Source: Flavobacteriaceae bacterium (GTDB taxonomy: Bacteria > Bacteroidota > Bacteroidia > Flavobacteriales > Flavobacteriaceae). From it: a DNA stretch of 64,000 nt. The position numbers were made by a program, and so were the translations under genes. The stretch covers positions 50,601-114,600 of the forward strand of contig JANQMD010000050.1 in NCBI GenBank assembly GCA_028280265.1, given 5' to 3'. Position 1 is the first letter of the stretch; every line of letters starts with the position of its first letter. Under the pieces are notes generated by a model, which saw only the letters and a list, made by a program, of their open reading frames with translations, did not search any database and was not told the origin of the DNA. This document shows positions 26,472 to 35,884 of the stretch, in pieces.

Positions 26472-27950
26472 TTAGTAGTTAGGATTTTGAGGCCATCTAT
26501 TACCAGCCAATTCAATCTCAATTTGAGGAATAGGGAATAGTTCATGTTTCCCTGCAACAAATCCAGGAATTGCACTAGCAGCTCTTCCTGTTCTTACTAA
26601 GTCGAAAAAGCGATGTCCTTCACCTACTAATTCCAACCTTCTTTCATTGTAAATATCATCTGTTAGTGTAGCACCAGTAGATGTAATATTATTTGACGTG
26701 TTTCCAAAGGCTCTTGCTCTAACACGGTTCAAATATTGTTGTGCTTTGGTATCGTCAATTCCACCTCTGTTAAAAGCTTCAGCAGCCATTAGCAGTACAT
26801 CTGCAAAGCGTATAGATCTGTAATTGTTTGGGTTTGTTAAATTCAAATCTTGTTGAGCACTAGACCTTCGCTTTCTTGGGATGTATTTTCTATTAAAATA
26901 CCCTGTGTGTTCAAAACCGGTACCAAAAGTAGCTCCTGTAGAAGCTGCCCACGCGTTAATGTCTAAAATGGCAACATCTCTTCGCAAATCATTGGCATTG
27001 AAAGCATTGTATGCAGCAGCAACAGGAATGTTAAAGCTAAATCCAGAAGAAAAATTAGGACCGTCATAGTTACGTATTCCGTTAAACCCTACAGCAACAT
27101 TTCCTTCACTACATTGTAGGCAGCTAAAACCAGCACCTTCTAAATCGGAGTACTGAACTTCAAAAACGGATTCAACATTGTTTTCTCCAGCTTCTTCAAA
27201 GATCGTTGAGTAATCAGTTACAAGGTCATAGGTTCCAGACATAATTACTGTTTCTAAAATCTGAGCTGCCTGTGCAAATTTTTCTTGGTATAAGTAAGCT
27301 TTCCCTAACAAAGCTTGAGCAGCACCTTTTGTAATTCGCCCTTTTTCAGCCTGAACTACAGGTAAATTGTCGGCAGCATACATTAAATCTGCTTCAATTT
27401 GAGCGTATACTTCTGCTTTGGGAGTTCTATCGAGTGTAAATTGATCCCCAAAAAGAATACGTTTGTCTACAGCTAAAGGAACGTCACCAAACCATTTTAC
27501 CAACTCAAAATAATAGTAAGCTCGTAAGAATCGAGCTTGAGCTAATACTTGATTCTTGCCATTAAAATCTGTTTTATTTTGGAACTCCAGGATGTAATTT
27601 GCTCTATTAACACCTGCAAACATCCAACTCCAAATACTTCTCAATTGTTCGTTTACTGGCGTATGAATCATATCATCCACTTCCTGGATTCCAACAACAT
27701 CTGTTGCACTTTCTCCACCAGCCAATGTGTTGTCCGAGGCAATCTCTCCTAGCATTACGTTAAGATAGGTAGATTGTAATAAATCGTAGGCACCTACTAA
27801 TGCTGCTTGGTAATCTGCTTCTGAGTTGAAATAGTCTTCTGAATTTTCAACTATAGGTTTTACATCTACAAAATCATCTGTACAAGCAGTAGGTAGTGTG
27901 ATTATGAGAATGAAAATACCGATAATTTTATATGTTACTTTTTTCATCAT
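26472..27950 (-). CDS. SusD-like nutrient-binding lipoprotein
   Basis: A 492-residue RagB/SusD family outer-membrane lipoprotein that caps its SusC partner and captures glycan. The signal peptide ends at the lipobox LPTAC (Cys near 23). The N-terminal SusD part (YFNSEADYQAALVGAYDLL) is rich in TPR-like helices (QARFLRAYYYFELVKWFGDVPL), and the C-terminal RagB part contains NPNNYRSIRFADVLLMAAEAFNR-type sequence and ends in RWPQNPNY. Nine bases separate it from susC. Confidence 0.95.
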   Translation of the reverse strand: MMKKVTYKIIGIFILIITLPTACTDDFVDVKPIVENSEDYFNSEADYQAALVGAYDLLQSTYLNVMLGEIASDNTLAGGESATDVVGIQEVDDMIHTPVNEQLRSIWSWMFAGVNRANYILEFQNKTDFNGKNQVLAQARFLRAYYYFELVKWFGDVPLAVDKRILFGDQFTLDRTPKAEVYAQIEADLMYAADNLPVVQAEKGRITKGAAQALLGKAYLYQEKFAQAAQILETVIMSGTYDLVTDYSTIFEEAGENNVESVFEVQYSDLEGAGFSCLQCSEGNVAVGFNGIRNYDGPNFSSGFSFNIPVAAAYNAFNANDLRRDVAILDINAWAASTGATFGTGFEHTGYFNRKYIPRKRRSSAQQDLNLTNPNNYRSIRFADVLLMAAEAFNRGGIDDTKAQQYLNRVRARAFGNTSNNITSTGATLTDDIYNERRLELVGEGHRFFDLVRTGRAASAIPGFVAGKHELFPIPQIEIELAGNRWPQNPNY

Positions 27951-27958
27951 ATTAAAAA

Positions 27959-30900
27959 TTAAAAATTAACATTTAACCCAAGCGAAAATGTCTTTGGATT
28001 CGGATAAAACCCTTGATCAATTCCTGAACCAATAGGACTACTTACCGAAGTGGTAGGGTCATAACCTCTGTACTTGGTTAACGTGAATAAATTGTCTGCA
28101 GAGAGATAGAATCTCACTTTATCAAAACCTGTTTTCTCTAGAGATTCAGGCTTAACGGTATATCCAAATTGAATGTTTTGTAGGCGAACAAATGAACCGT
28201 CTTCAACATAAAAGTCAGAGAATAAACTATTTCCGTTGGCTCCAGTGGTAACTCTAGGATGTGTGTTGCTTGTTCCTTCTCCTCTCCATCTATCTAAGAA
28301 ATAAACACTTCTGTTGGTTAAAGGTAAGTTTCTTTCGTAATTTCTTACAATCTCATTTCCTATTTGAGCAAATGCATACATGCTAAAATCAAAATCCTTG
28401 TAGTTAAGTGTTAAGTTGAGACCCATAGTCGCATCTGCAATGGGATCTCCAATATACGTTCTATCTTTTCCATCAATGACACCATCTCCGTTTCTATCTA
28501 CATATCTTAAATCTCCAGGAGCTGCGTTTGCTTGTGTAGCATGAGCATCTACTTCAGCTTGATTTTGGAAGATTCCGTTGGTTTGTAAACCATAGAAATA
28601 TCCGATTGGAAAACCTGCTTCCATTCTCGACGGAGGCTCTTGTCCGACACCAAAGGAACCACCAGGAATGAACCCTGTTGAATTTCCTACAAAAAGAACA
28701 TTGTTTTTTAGTGTGGTAAGGTTATAATTTACGCTAAAGTTAAAATCATCATTCACCGTTTTTCTCCATCCTACAGAAAACTCAAAACCTTTGTTTTCAA
28801 TTGATCCAGCATTTACAACTGGAGCAGAAGCACCAGGTCCTTGAGCTCCTAAAATTCCTGATACTTGTGGAGTTAATAAAAGGTCTTCTGTTATCTTGTT
28901 AAAATAATCAACAGTAATGTCTAGTTCACCGAATAAGGTAAGATCAAACCCAACGTCGAAAGGCTTTTGCTTTTCCCAACGGATCTCTGGGTTAGAAATT
29001 TGCCCTAAGGCTGTTCCAAATAATAATAGATCGTTGAAGACATATGTCGATTCTCCATTTAATAAAGAGATAAAGCCAAAACTAGATGAAATTCTATTAT
29101 TTCCAATCACTCCATAACTTGTTCTTAACTTCAAAGAAGTGATGGTTTCACTATCTGATAAAAACTCTTCATCAGAAATATTCCATCCTAAAGAAACAGA
29201 TGGGAAGTATCCAAATTTGTTTTTTGGACCAAAATTTGATGCTCCATCACGTCTTAATACTGCTGAAAGCAAGTATTTTCCTTTGTAAGAATATTGAGCC
29301 CTTACAAAATAAGACTGTAATCTGCTATCGAAAAATTGACGAGGCAATCCTGTTAATTGTAGCACATCAATGTTTGGTTTAATTACATTATAATACAATC
29401 CGTCTATGGAAGGATTTTGAAATATTGAATTGATATCATTGATTCCAACACTTTGAGAAAATGAAGTACCTAAAAGAAGTTTTACATCATGCTCTCCAAA
29501 AACTCTTTCGTACTTAATAAATGTGTCCCATAAGTAGTCTTTGTAGGTTTGTTGGAAAATGGATAGCTGATTTATTTGATTGTTAAAAACACTTCCATTA
29601 CCAAAGAAAGCAACTGGAGAATAGCTTCTAGACCTTACAGTAGAGTAATTAAACTGAAGCCTAGATTCTGCTGAAAAGTACTCAAGGAACTTATAGGAAA
29701 GACCATAACTTCCAGAGAATCTGTTTGTGGTTGTTATATTGTTGGCAAAATCTACTTGTGCTAAAGGGTTTGCTACTTCAATTCCAGTACCAACTGGAGG
29801 AGGTAATGAAAAATCTCCATTGGCATCATACACAGGAATTGTAGAAGGCATGTTCAGAGCATTAAACAAAACAGACCCTAAGGTATTTTCTGGTAAAGAG
29901 CTTTTGTTTACATTGGTCCACGAAGAAGCTGTATTTAATTTTAAATCTTTTGTGATATCATAATCGTAGTTCAAACGTACATTTCTTCTGTTAAATCGAG
30001 ATTTTTCTCCACCAACAATACCATTTTGATCTAAGATAGAAAGGTTGAATGACAATGCAGATTTCTCTGTTCCTTTTGTTGCTCCAAAATCGATTCCATA
30101 CATCGCCGCAGTTTGGAATACTTCATCTTGCCAGTTTGTACCCTGACCCAAATTTGATACACTTGGAAAAGGCAAAGGCTCACCATTAGCTGCAAAAGCT
30201 TCGTTTGCTAATAAGGCATATTCTGTTGCATTTAGCATAGGAATTTCTCGCGTGGTTTGTTGGATCGCCATATATGTATTGAAACTAAACTTAGCGTCTG
30301 TTTCTTTTCTACCTGTTTTTGTAGTAATTAAGATAACTCCATTTGCGGCCTGTACACCATAAATTCCTGCTGTAACATCTTTTAATACGTTGATAGACTC
30401 TATTTCAGAAGGGTTCACTACACTGAGATCTTCAACACGAGCTCCATCAACTAAAATAAGAGGGTTGTTATTCCCATTGGTAGAGATTCCCCTAATACGA
30501 ATGTTGGAAGCAGAACCAGGCGCCCCAGAATTAGCAGCAATGTTTACCCCAGCTACCTGACCTTGTAGAGCTTGCTCTACCCGAACGGGTTTCAAATCTT
30601 CAATAGATTTAGATGATATAACAGACACAGCCCCAGTAACTTCCTTTTTTCGCTGGGTACCATATCCAATAACAACAATTTCATCTAATTTTTCTGCACT
30701 CTCCTCAAGAGTAACGTCCAGAGTTGCTTGCGTTACAGTTACTTCTTTGGTTTTATACCCAATGTAACTAAAGACTAAAATGGATCCACTAGGGACCCCA
30801 TTAATAGAGTAATTACCATCAAAATCTGTGGTGTCTCCTCTAGAAGAATCCTTTACAACAACACTTACCCCTATCAATACTTCACCTGTTGCTGCATCAG

Positions 30901-30985
30901 TAACAGTTCCTTTTACAGTTAAAGTTTGGGCATGAGAAAGTGTCGAGTAAAGAATCATTGCGATCATTAACAAGTACCTTGTCAT
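27959..30985 (-). CDS. SusC/RagA-type TonB-dependent transporter
   Basis: A 1008-residue outer-membrane transporter that imports oligosaccharides with SusD. The signal peptide MTRYLLMIAMILYSTLSHAQ begins at ATG 30983-30985. A carboxypeptidase-regulatory-like domain follows (VKGTVTDAATGEVLIGVSVVV, then FDGNYSING), with the TonB-box region (LDEIVVIGYGTQ), plug (RGISTNGNNNPLILVDG) and beta barrel ending in FSLGLNVNF. The frame stays open for 104 codons upstream, but that sequence is not a plausible extension ahead of an obvious signal peptide. It heads the susC-susD-binding protein operon. Confidence 0.95.
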   Translation of the reverse strand: MTRYLLMIAMILYSTLSHAQTLTVKGTVTDAATGEVLIGVSVVVKDSSRGDTTDFDGNYSINGVPSGSILVFSYIGYKTKEVTVTQATLDVTLEESAEKLDEIVVIGYGTQRKKEVTGAVSVISSKSIEDLKPVRVEQALQGQVAGVNIAANSGAPGSASNIRIRGISTNGNNNPLILVDGARVEDLSVVNPSEIESINVLKDVTAGIYGVQAANGVILITTKTGRKETDAKFSFNTYMAIQQTTREIPMLNATEYALLANEAFAANGEPLPFPSVSNLGQGTNWQDEVFQTAAMYGIDFGATKGTEKSALSFNLSILDQNGIVGGEKSRFNRRNVRLNYDYDITKDLKLNTASSWTNVNKSSLPENTLGSVLFNALNMPSTIPVYDANGDFSLPPPVGTGIEVANPLAQVDFANNITTTNRFSGSYGLSYKFLEYFSAESRLQFNYSTVRSRSYSPVAFFGNGSVFNNQINQLSIFQQTYKDYLWDTFIKYERVFGEHDVKLLLGTSFSQSVGINDINSIFQNPSIDGLYYNVIKPNIDVLQLTGLPRQFFDSRLQSYFVRAQYSYKGKYLLSAVLRRDGASNFGPKNKFGYFPSVSLGWNISDEEFLSDSETITSLKLRTSYGVIGNNRISSSFGFISLLNGESTYVFNDLLLFGTALGQISNPEIRWEKQKPFDVGFDLTLFGELDITVDYFNKITEDLLLTPQVSGILGAQGPGASAPVVNAGSIENKGFEFSVGWRKTVNDDFNFSVNYNLTTLKNNVLFVGNSTGFIPGGSFGVGQEPPSRMEAGFPIGYFYGLQTNGIFQNQAEVDAHATQANAAPGDLRYVDRNGDGVIDGKDRTYIGDPIADATMGLNLTLNYKDFDFSMYAFAQIGNEIVRNYERNLPLTNRSVYFLDRWRGEGTSNTHPRVTTGANGNSLFSDFYVEDGSFVRLQNIQFGYTVKPESLEKTGFDKVRFYLSADNLFTLTKYRGYDPTTSVSSPIGSGIDQGFYPNPKTFSLGLNVNF

Positions 30986-31429
30986 AAAATTGAATTTTTT
31001 GATTTGTCTAAATTTAGAAGTAATTGTTATTAAATTGTTAAAAATAAACACTACAAAAAACATACAATTCAAAAAAAAGCGTTTGTTTTTGAAAACCTCA
31101 TATTTTTTAGGGTTCTTTTGTGTTAAGAAACAAAAATGTTGTGGTAATGTTTGGTTTTCATCCTCATGTATTTGATTTGCTTGTAAAAGTGTTTTCACTG
31201 AAATCAATGGATTTAATGCATGTTTTAAAGAAAAGGCCTCCAAAAGCAGAAGGTAATTTGTATGGGTTAAACAAAATAGAACCCTTAGTTTTTTCATGTT
31301 TTTTTGAGGATTTTCTCTTCTAAAGACATGTTAAATCAATCTTAAATATACCGAGTACTTTTCTTCAATAACTCAATGTTGTCATGTTTTTTGTAACTTG
31401 ATGCATCAATTTCTTAAAACCAACAAATT
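30986..31429. other. 444-base divergent intergenic region
   Basis: This AT-rich gap must hold the promoters of the SusC operon (leftward) and of iorAB (rightward). I found no exact TAnnTTTG box with correct spacing for either. The only clear structure is a weak hairpin, GGGTT at 31264-31268 with AACCC at 31280-31284, followed by TTTTTT on the plus strand. No regulator gene adjoins it, and frames open across it look non-coding. Confidence 0.5.
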
Positions 31430-31888
31430 ATGCCTAATTATACACTCAAAGTCAATGGAAAATCGGTGACAGTAAATGCTGATCCAGACACACCACTTTT
31501 ATGGGTTCTCAGAGATGAGCTCGACATGGTAGGAACCAAATTTGGTTGTGGAATCGCCCAATGTGGGGCTTGTACTGTTCATCTGGGTGAGGATGCAATT
31601 AGAAGTTGCTCATTGCCTATTGGTAATATTGGAAACGAACCTATTACCACTATTGAAGGATTGTCTAAAGACGGTTCTCATCCTGTTCAAGAGGCATGGA
31701 AAGAAATTGATGTTCCTCAATGTGGATATTGCCAAGCAGGACAAATGATGACGGCCTCTGCTTTTTTAAAGCAAAACCCAAACCCATCTAAAGAAGAGAT
31801 AAGAGAAGCCATGCATGGAAACATTTGCCGATGTGCTTCCTATAATAGAATAGAAAAAGCTGTTCAATTAGCAGCACAAAAAAGCTAA
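31430..31888 (+). CDS. Molybdenum hydroxylase [2Fe-2S] subunit, isoquinoline 1-oxidoreductase type
   Basis: A 152-residue small subunit of a xanthine dehydrogenase-family enzyme that passes electrons from the molybdenum site outwards. The plant-type [2Fe-2S] cluster ligands are in [15 protein letters not shown] near 41-55 with a further Cys in IRSCSLP near 64; the second cluster is in [10 protein letters not shown] near 102 and [11 protein letters not shown] near 135. There is no FAD subunit gene nearby, as is usual for the two-subunit IorAB type that feeds a cytochrome. It is 24 bases upstream of the large subunit. Confidence 0.93.
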   Translation: MPNYTLKVNGKSVTVNADPDTPLLWVLRDELDMVGTKFGCGIAQCGACTVHLGEDAIRSCSLPIGNIGNEPITTIEGLSKDGSHPVQEAWKEIDVPQCGYCQAGQMMTASAFLKQNPNPSKEEIREAMHGNICRCASYNRIEKAVQLAAQKS

Positions 31889-31912
31889 CACCAACTAACG
31901 AATCAAAATACA

Positions 31913-34075
31913 ATGGAATCTAAAAAAAGCACATTACAATTTAGTAGAAGAAACTTTTTAAGAACCTCTGCGTTGGCTGGTGGAGGAATGCTAATCGGTT
32001 TCAACCTTTTAACAGCATGTAAGCCAGGTGTAAAACCACCTGTTGATATTTCGAAATTGAATTTCAACGATTTTAATGCATTCATTAAAATTTCTGACGA
32101 GGGTTATGTAACCATCTTTTCTCCTAACCCAGAAATTGGACAGGGAGTAAAAACTTCTATGCCTATGATCATCGCTGAAGAATTAGATGTTTCATGGGAT
32201 AAGGTAAATGTTGCACAAGGAATATTAGATCAAAAAAATTATCAGAGGCAAGTTGCTGGTGGAAGTCAGTCAATTCGTTTCGGTTGGGATGCCCTTAGGC
32301 AAACAGGGGCAACAGCAAAACAAATGTTGGTGAATGCTGCTGCTGTAAAATGGGGCGTAGATGCATCTACCTGCACCGCTTCTGAAGGAGTCATTACCAA
32401 TGCCAATGGAGATACTTTAGGGTATGGAGATGTTGTAAAGGAAGCTGCTGGCTTAGAAGTTCCAGAAAATGTTCCATTAAAAGAACTAAAAGACTATAAG
32501 ATTATTGGTCAAGATATACGAAATGTAGACATTGATAAAATTAGAACTGGAAAGCCACTATTTGGATTAGACTACAAAGCCGAAGGTATGGTGTATGCTT
32601 CGGTAATGAGACCTCCTGCCTTTGGAAAGAATCTAGTAAATTTTGATGACACTGCTGCAAAAGCGGTTAATGGAGTAATTGATGTTGTGAAGTTTGGAGA
32701 TAAGATTGCTGTTCTTGGTAAAAACACTTGGGCTGCTATGAAAGGGAAAAAAGTATTGAAAGCTCAGTGGAAAGACGATGGAAAATTAGAAAGCACTTCT
32801 GATCATGACAAAGAACTACTTAAAATCCTAAACGGAAATAAATTTGACATCCGAAGAGAAGATGGAAATGTAAAAAGAGTTTTTGCCCAAGCAGACAAAG
32901 TCATTGAGAGAACTTTTGAGTCTCCTTTTTTACCACACAACTGTATGGAACCTATGAACTTTTATGCGAATGTAACTGCAGAAAAAGTGCATTTGGTAGG
33001 ACCGATTCAAACACCAGCTTGGACAGCGAGTAGAGTGTCAAAATTATTGGGACGAAAACCTGAGGAAATTCATTTGGAGATGACTCGTATGGGAGGAGGT
33101 TTTGGTCGCCGCCTTTATGGAGATTTTGCCTTGGAAGCTGCTGAGATTTCTAATCTATCCAAAAAACCTGTAAAAGTGGTTTTCTCAAGAGAAGATGATA
33201 TGGCTGCTGGAATTTACCGACCTGCAATAAAATATCGAATTGCAGCGTCTATGAAAGGAGGAAAAATTACAGGCTACCACTTGAAAGAAGCTGCTATTAA
33301 TGGAAATATGTATGGGCTAATTCCGAACTTTTTCCCTGCAGGATGTATTCCAAATTACAAAGTAAGCACTGGAAATTACAAAAGTAAAATGACAACAGGA
33401 GCTTGGAGAGCTCCATATACAAATTTCTTAGCATTTGCAGAGCAAAGCTTTTTTAATGAGTTGGCTCAAGAACTAGGGAAAGATCATCCTCAGTTGTTAA
33501 TTGAGTTGCTTCAGAATGTAAAAGGAACTACCGATAAACGTATTGAATACTCAGGTCAGCGAATGGAAGATACTATTAGATTGGTGGTAGAAAAATCGAA
33601 TTGGGGAAAAGCACCTTCAGGAACTTATCAAGGCTTTGCTGCGTATTACAGTCACAATACACACGTAGCAGAAGTAGCAGATGTTGAAATGAAAGATGGA
33701 TATCCCATAGTGAAGAAAGTAACTGTGGCTGTTGATTGTGGAATTGTAGTGAACCCATTAGGAGCCAAGAATCAAGTTGAAGGAGGCGTGATCGATGGAA
33801 TTGGACATGCCATGTATGGGAATTTCACCTTTAAAAATGGAGAGCCAGAAGCAAAGAATTTTGATCGTTACCGATTGATTCGAATGCAAGAAACACCTCA
33901 AGTAGATGTTCATTTTGTTCAAAATGATAAATCGCCAACGGGACTAGGAGAACCTGGATTGCCTCCAGCGGGTGGAGCTGTAGCAAATGCCATTCAAGCT
34001 GCTACGGGAAAACGATTGCTAAACCAACCTTTTATTCAGGAATTAGATAAAAAAGCAAATACGATTTTAGGATAA
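31913..34075 (+). CDS. Molybdenum hydroxylase large subunit, isoquinoline 1-oxidoreductase type
   Basis: A 720-residue molybdopterin-binding subunit. The N-terminus is a twin-arginine signal (SRRNFLRTSALAGGG at 11-25) ending with LLTAC, so it may be an exported Tat lipoprotein. Molybdopterin-domain motifs include MGGGFGRRLYGDFALEA near 390-406, GAWRAPYTN near 496, and the C-terminal GLGEPGLPPAGGAVANA near 678-694 with the catalytic Glu. It probably oxidises an aldehyde or N-heterocycle in the periplasm; the substrate cannot be predicted. It converges with the MobA-like gene, 14 bases apart. Confidence 0.92.
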   Translation: MESKKSTLQFSRRNFLRTSALAGGGMLIGFNLLTACKPGVKPPVDISKLNFNDFNAFIKISDEGYVTIFSPNPEIGQGVKTSMPMIIAEELDVSWDKVNVAQGILDQKNYQRQVAGGSQSIRFGWDALRQTGATAKQMLVNAAAVKWGVDASTCTASEGVITNANGDTLGYGDVVKEAAGLEVPENVPLKELKDYKIIGQDIRNVDIDKIRTGKPLFGLDYKAEGMVYASVMRPPAFGKNLVNFDDTAAKAVNGVIDVVKFGDKIAVLGKNTWAAMKGKKVLKAQWKDDGKLESTSDHDKELLKILNGNKFDIRREDGNVKRVFAQADKVIERTFESPFLPHNCMEPMNFYANVTAEKVHLVGPIQTPAWTASRVSKLLGRKPEEIHLEMTRMGGGFGRRLYGDFALEAAEISNLSKKPVKVVFSREDDMAAGIYRPAIKYRIAASMKGGKITGYHLKEAAINGNMYGLIPNFFPAGCIPNYKVSTGNYKSKMTTGAWRAPYTNFLAFAEQSFFNELAQELGKDHPQLLIELLQNVKGTTDKRIEYSGQRMEDTIRLVVEKSNWGKAPSGTYQGFAAYYSHNTHVAEVADVEMKDGYPIVKKVTVAVDCGIVVNPLGAKNQVEGGVIDGIGHAMYGNFTFKNGEPEAKNFDRYRLIRMQETPQVDVHFVQNDKSPTGLGEPGLPPAGGAVANAIQAATGKRLLNQPFIQELDKKANTILG

Positions 34076-34089
34076 CAGAAGGAGGCGAT

Positions 34090-34680
34090 TTAATCTAAAC
34101 TTAAAAGCTTTTCATAAGCGTCTTTGGTATCGATATCAAAATAAGGTTGAGAAGAACGAATTTTTTCAACCTCTTTTTTGTATTTCTTAATCAAAGGCTT
34201 CGCTCCTTGCTCATCGGATAAATATGAAAGCTCGTTAAATAAAGACTTATCAAAAATCACAGGAACCCCTGAGGTGTCTTCATAAGTAGTTTGTACAATT
34301 CTCTTCCCAGAAGACAAGGAGAAGTCAATCATTTCTCGGTAATGTTGCGTGTCGATTAGCGGAAGATCGCAAAGTGTAATCAAAACCCGATCGAAAAGGT
34401 TCTTTTTGCGAATTAATTCGACTCCTTTACTAATAGAACTTCCCATACCATTAATCCAGGCAGAATTTTTAATAGCAGTTATAGATTGCTTTCTTAGCAA
34501 AGGGAAAATATCTTCAAAATAAGCACCTAAGACTACAAAAACCTGAACATCTCTTAGATCTTGAAACTGAGCAATTTTGTGTTGTAACAAGTTGGTTTCT
34601 TTGTAGGGTAATAACTGTTTCGGTTCACCAAGACGCTTGGATTCTCCAGCAGCGAGTATTAAAATGGCTGTTTTAGACAT
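34090..34680 (-). CDS. MobA/MocA-like molybdenum cofactor nucleotidyltransferase
   Basis: A 196-residue NTP-transferase that most likely adds CMP to the molybdopterin cofactor used by the neighbouring hydroxylase. The nucleotide-binding signature LAAGESKRLGEPKQLLPYKE is at 7-26, and the metal-binding region LITLCDLPLID is near 107-117. MocA-type (cytidylyl) is favoured over MobA because the neighbour is a xanthine-dehydrogenase-type enzyme. XdhC is upstream on the same strand with a 39-base gap. Confidence 0.88.
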   Translation of the reverse strand: MSKTAILILAAGESKRLGEPKQLLPYKETNLLQHKIAQFQDLRDVQVFVVLGAYFEDIFPLLRKQSITAIKNSAWINGMGSSISKGVELIRKKNLFDRVLITLCDLPLIDTQHYREMIDFSLSSGKRIVQTTYEDTSGVPVIFDKSLFNELSYLSDEQGAKPLIKKYKKEVEKIRSSQPYFDIDTKDAYEKLLSLD

Positions 34681-34719
34681 TGAAGTCTTTTAGAGGTTTA
34701 GGTTAAAATTGTTGTTTCG

Positions 34720-35730
34720 TTACTGGTGAATACCACCAGTTTTATCCCTCAAAGATATGGGTTTTTGTGATCGTATCACAGATAATATTTCAGCTAGAAT
34801 GGAAATTGCTATTTCTTGCGCTGTTTCTGCACCAATATTAATGCCAGCTGGTCCATGTAAAGATTGAAAGAAAGAATCTGGAAGAGCCATGTCTTTTTCA
34901 AGCATTTCATTGATCAACTTTTCACGGCGTCTACTTGGACCTAGCAGCCCAATATATGGAATATTTTTCTCTGTAATCACAGAGAGATATTTGAGATCTT
35001 TCACATAACTATGGGTCATAACAACAACTGCCGTTTGAGCATCAAAAGGAAGTTGTTCAAACTGAGTTTCATCAATCCCTAAATAATGGGAAGCATTTGG
35101 AAAATGATCAATAGATTTTGGGTCATCTGGAGGAGCTACAATATCTACTTCCCATCCTGTTGAGGAAGCGTATCTACAAAGTTCTACCGCATCGTGTTCA
35201 GAACCGACAATAATGAGTTTGAACCCAGGCCGTATCTGTTGCTCGAAAACATCCAAATCGGTATTTTCTTCAGCATCTTTGTAAGTAGGAAAAGTACTAT
35301 TATTTAAGCGAAAAATTGATCCACCTAGATTTCTTTTCGATTCTTCCTTCGAGAAAGATGAAAGGATATTGAAAGACTCTCTAGATTGACATTGCTTTTC
35401 AAAAGCGTCGAAAAATGAAGGATCGGGGTCGAAAGGTTCAATCAGAATGTATAAAATTCCTTCACAACCTAAACGATATCTTCCATCGTATACCATTACC
35501 TTGGGGATGTCTGTTTCAAAGACGGATTGAGCTTGTCTTAAAACCTCTTTTTCAACACAGCCACCACTTACAGCTCCAATCATTTTTCCATCCGATTGTA
35601 CAGACATTCGAACACCAGGTCTTCTGTATGAAGATCCGTCTAAAGCCACAACAGAAGCTAAGACGGTTTTGATTCCTTTTTGTCGAGCTATCAGAGAATT
35701 TCGAACAATATTTTTAAGTTCGTGTAACAT
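34720..35730 (-). CDS. XdhC/CoxI family molybdenum hydroxylase maturation factor
   Basis: A 336-residue accessory protein that in XdhC binds the molybdenum cofactor, promotes its sulfuration and inserts it into the hydroxylase. The N-terminal XdhC/CoxI domain has ALDGSSYRRPGVRM near 31 and MIGAVSGGCVEKEV near 51-64. The C-terminal Rossmann domain has KLIIVGSEHDAVELC near 170 and LLGPSRRREKL near 262. The start was set at ATG 35728-35730 (MLHELKNI); another ATG lies four codons upstream. It serves the convergent iorAB genes. Confidence 0.92.
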   Translation of the reverse strand: MLHELKNIVRNSLIARQKGIKTVLASVVALDGSSYRRPGVRMSVQSDGKMIGAVSGGCVEKEVLRQAQSVFETDIPKVMVYDGRYRLGCEGILYILIEPFDPDPSFFDAFEKQCQSRESFNILSSFSKEESKRNLGGSIFRLNNSTFPTYKDAEENTDLDVFEQQIRPGFKLIIVGSEHDAVELCRYASSTGWEVDIVAPPDDPKSIDHFPNASHYLGIDETQFEQLPFDAQTAVVVMTHSYVKDLKYLSVITEKNIPYIGLLGPSRRREKLINEMLEKDMALPDSFFQSLHGPAGINIGAETAQEIAISILAEILSVIRSQKPISLRDKTGGIHQ

Positions 35731-35817
35731 AGGAATCGCCAAATTACAAATTTTACAGTACTCTAAATGCGGAATCTTTATCGACTTATGTTAAGGCTTT
35801 CTCAAAATTGGTCTTTC

Positions 35818-35845
35818 TAGAGACTCAATATGATTTGAGACTCTA
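35818..35845. promoter_or_regulatory. Operator candidate upstream of the first AraC regulator
   Basis: GAGACTC occurs twice as a direct repeat (35820-35826 and 35837-35843, period 17), within an inverted repeat TAGAGACTCA / TGAGACTCTA. It includes GATTTGAGAC at 35832-35841, which recurs at 37073-37082 and 56318-56327. AraC proteins commonly bind such direct repeats; autoregulation is inferred. Confidence 0.5.
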
Positions 35846-35884
35846 AGAAAAAGAACTCGATCGAAATTTCTTATATATTTGAGC

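Noticed and set aside
30986..31297. 104-codon N-terminal extension of the SusC gene
   Set aside because: A clear Sec signal peptide starts at ATG 30983-30985; the upstream frame is AT-rich chance sequence.
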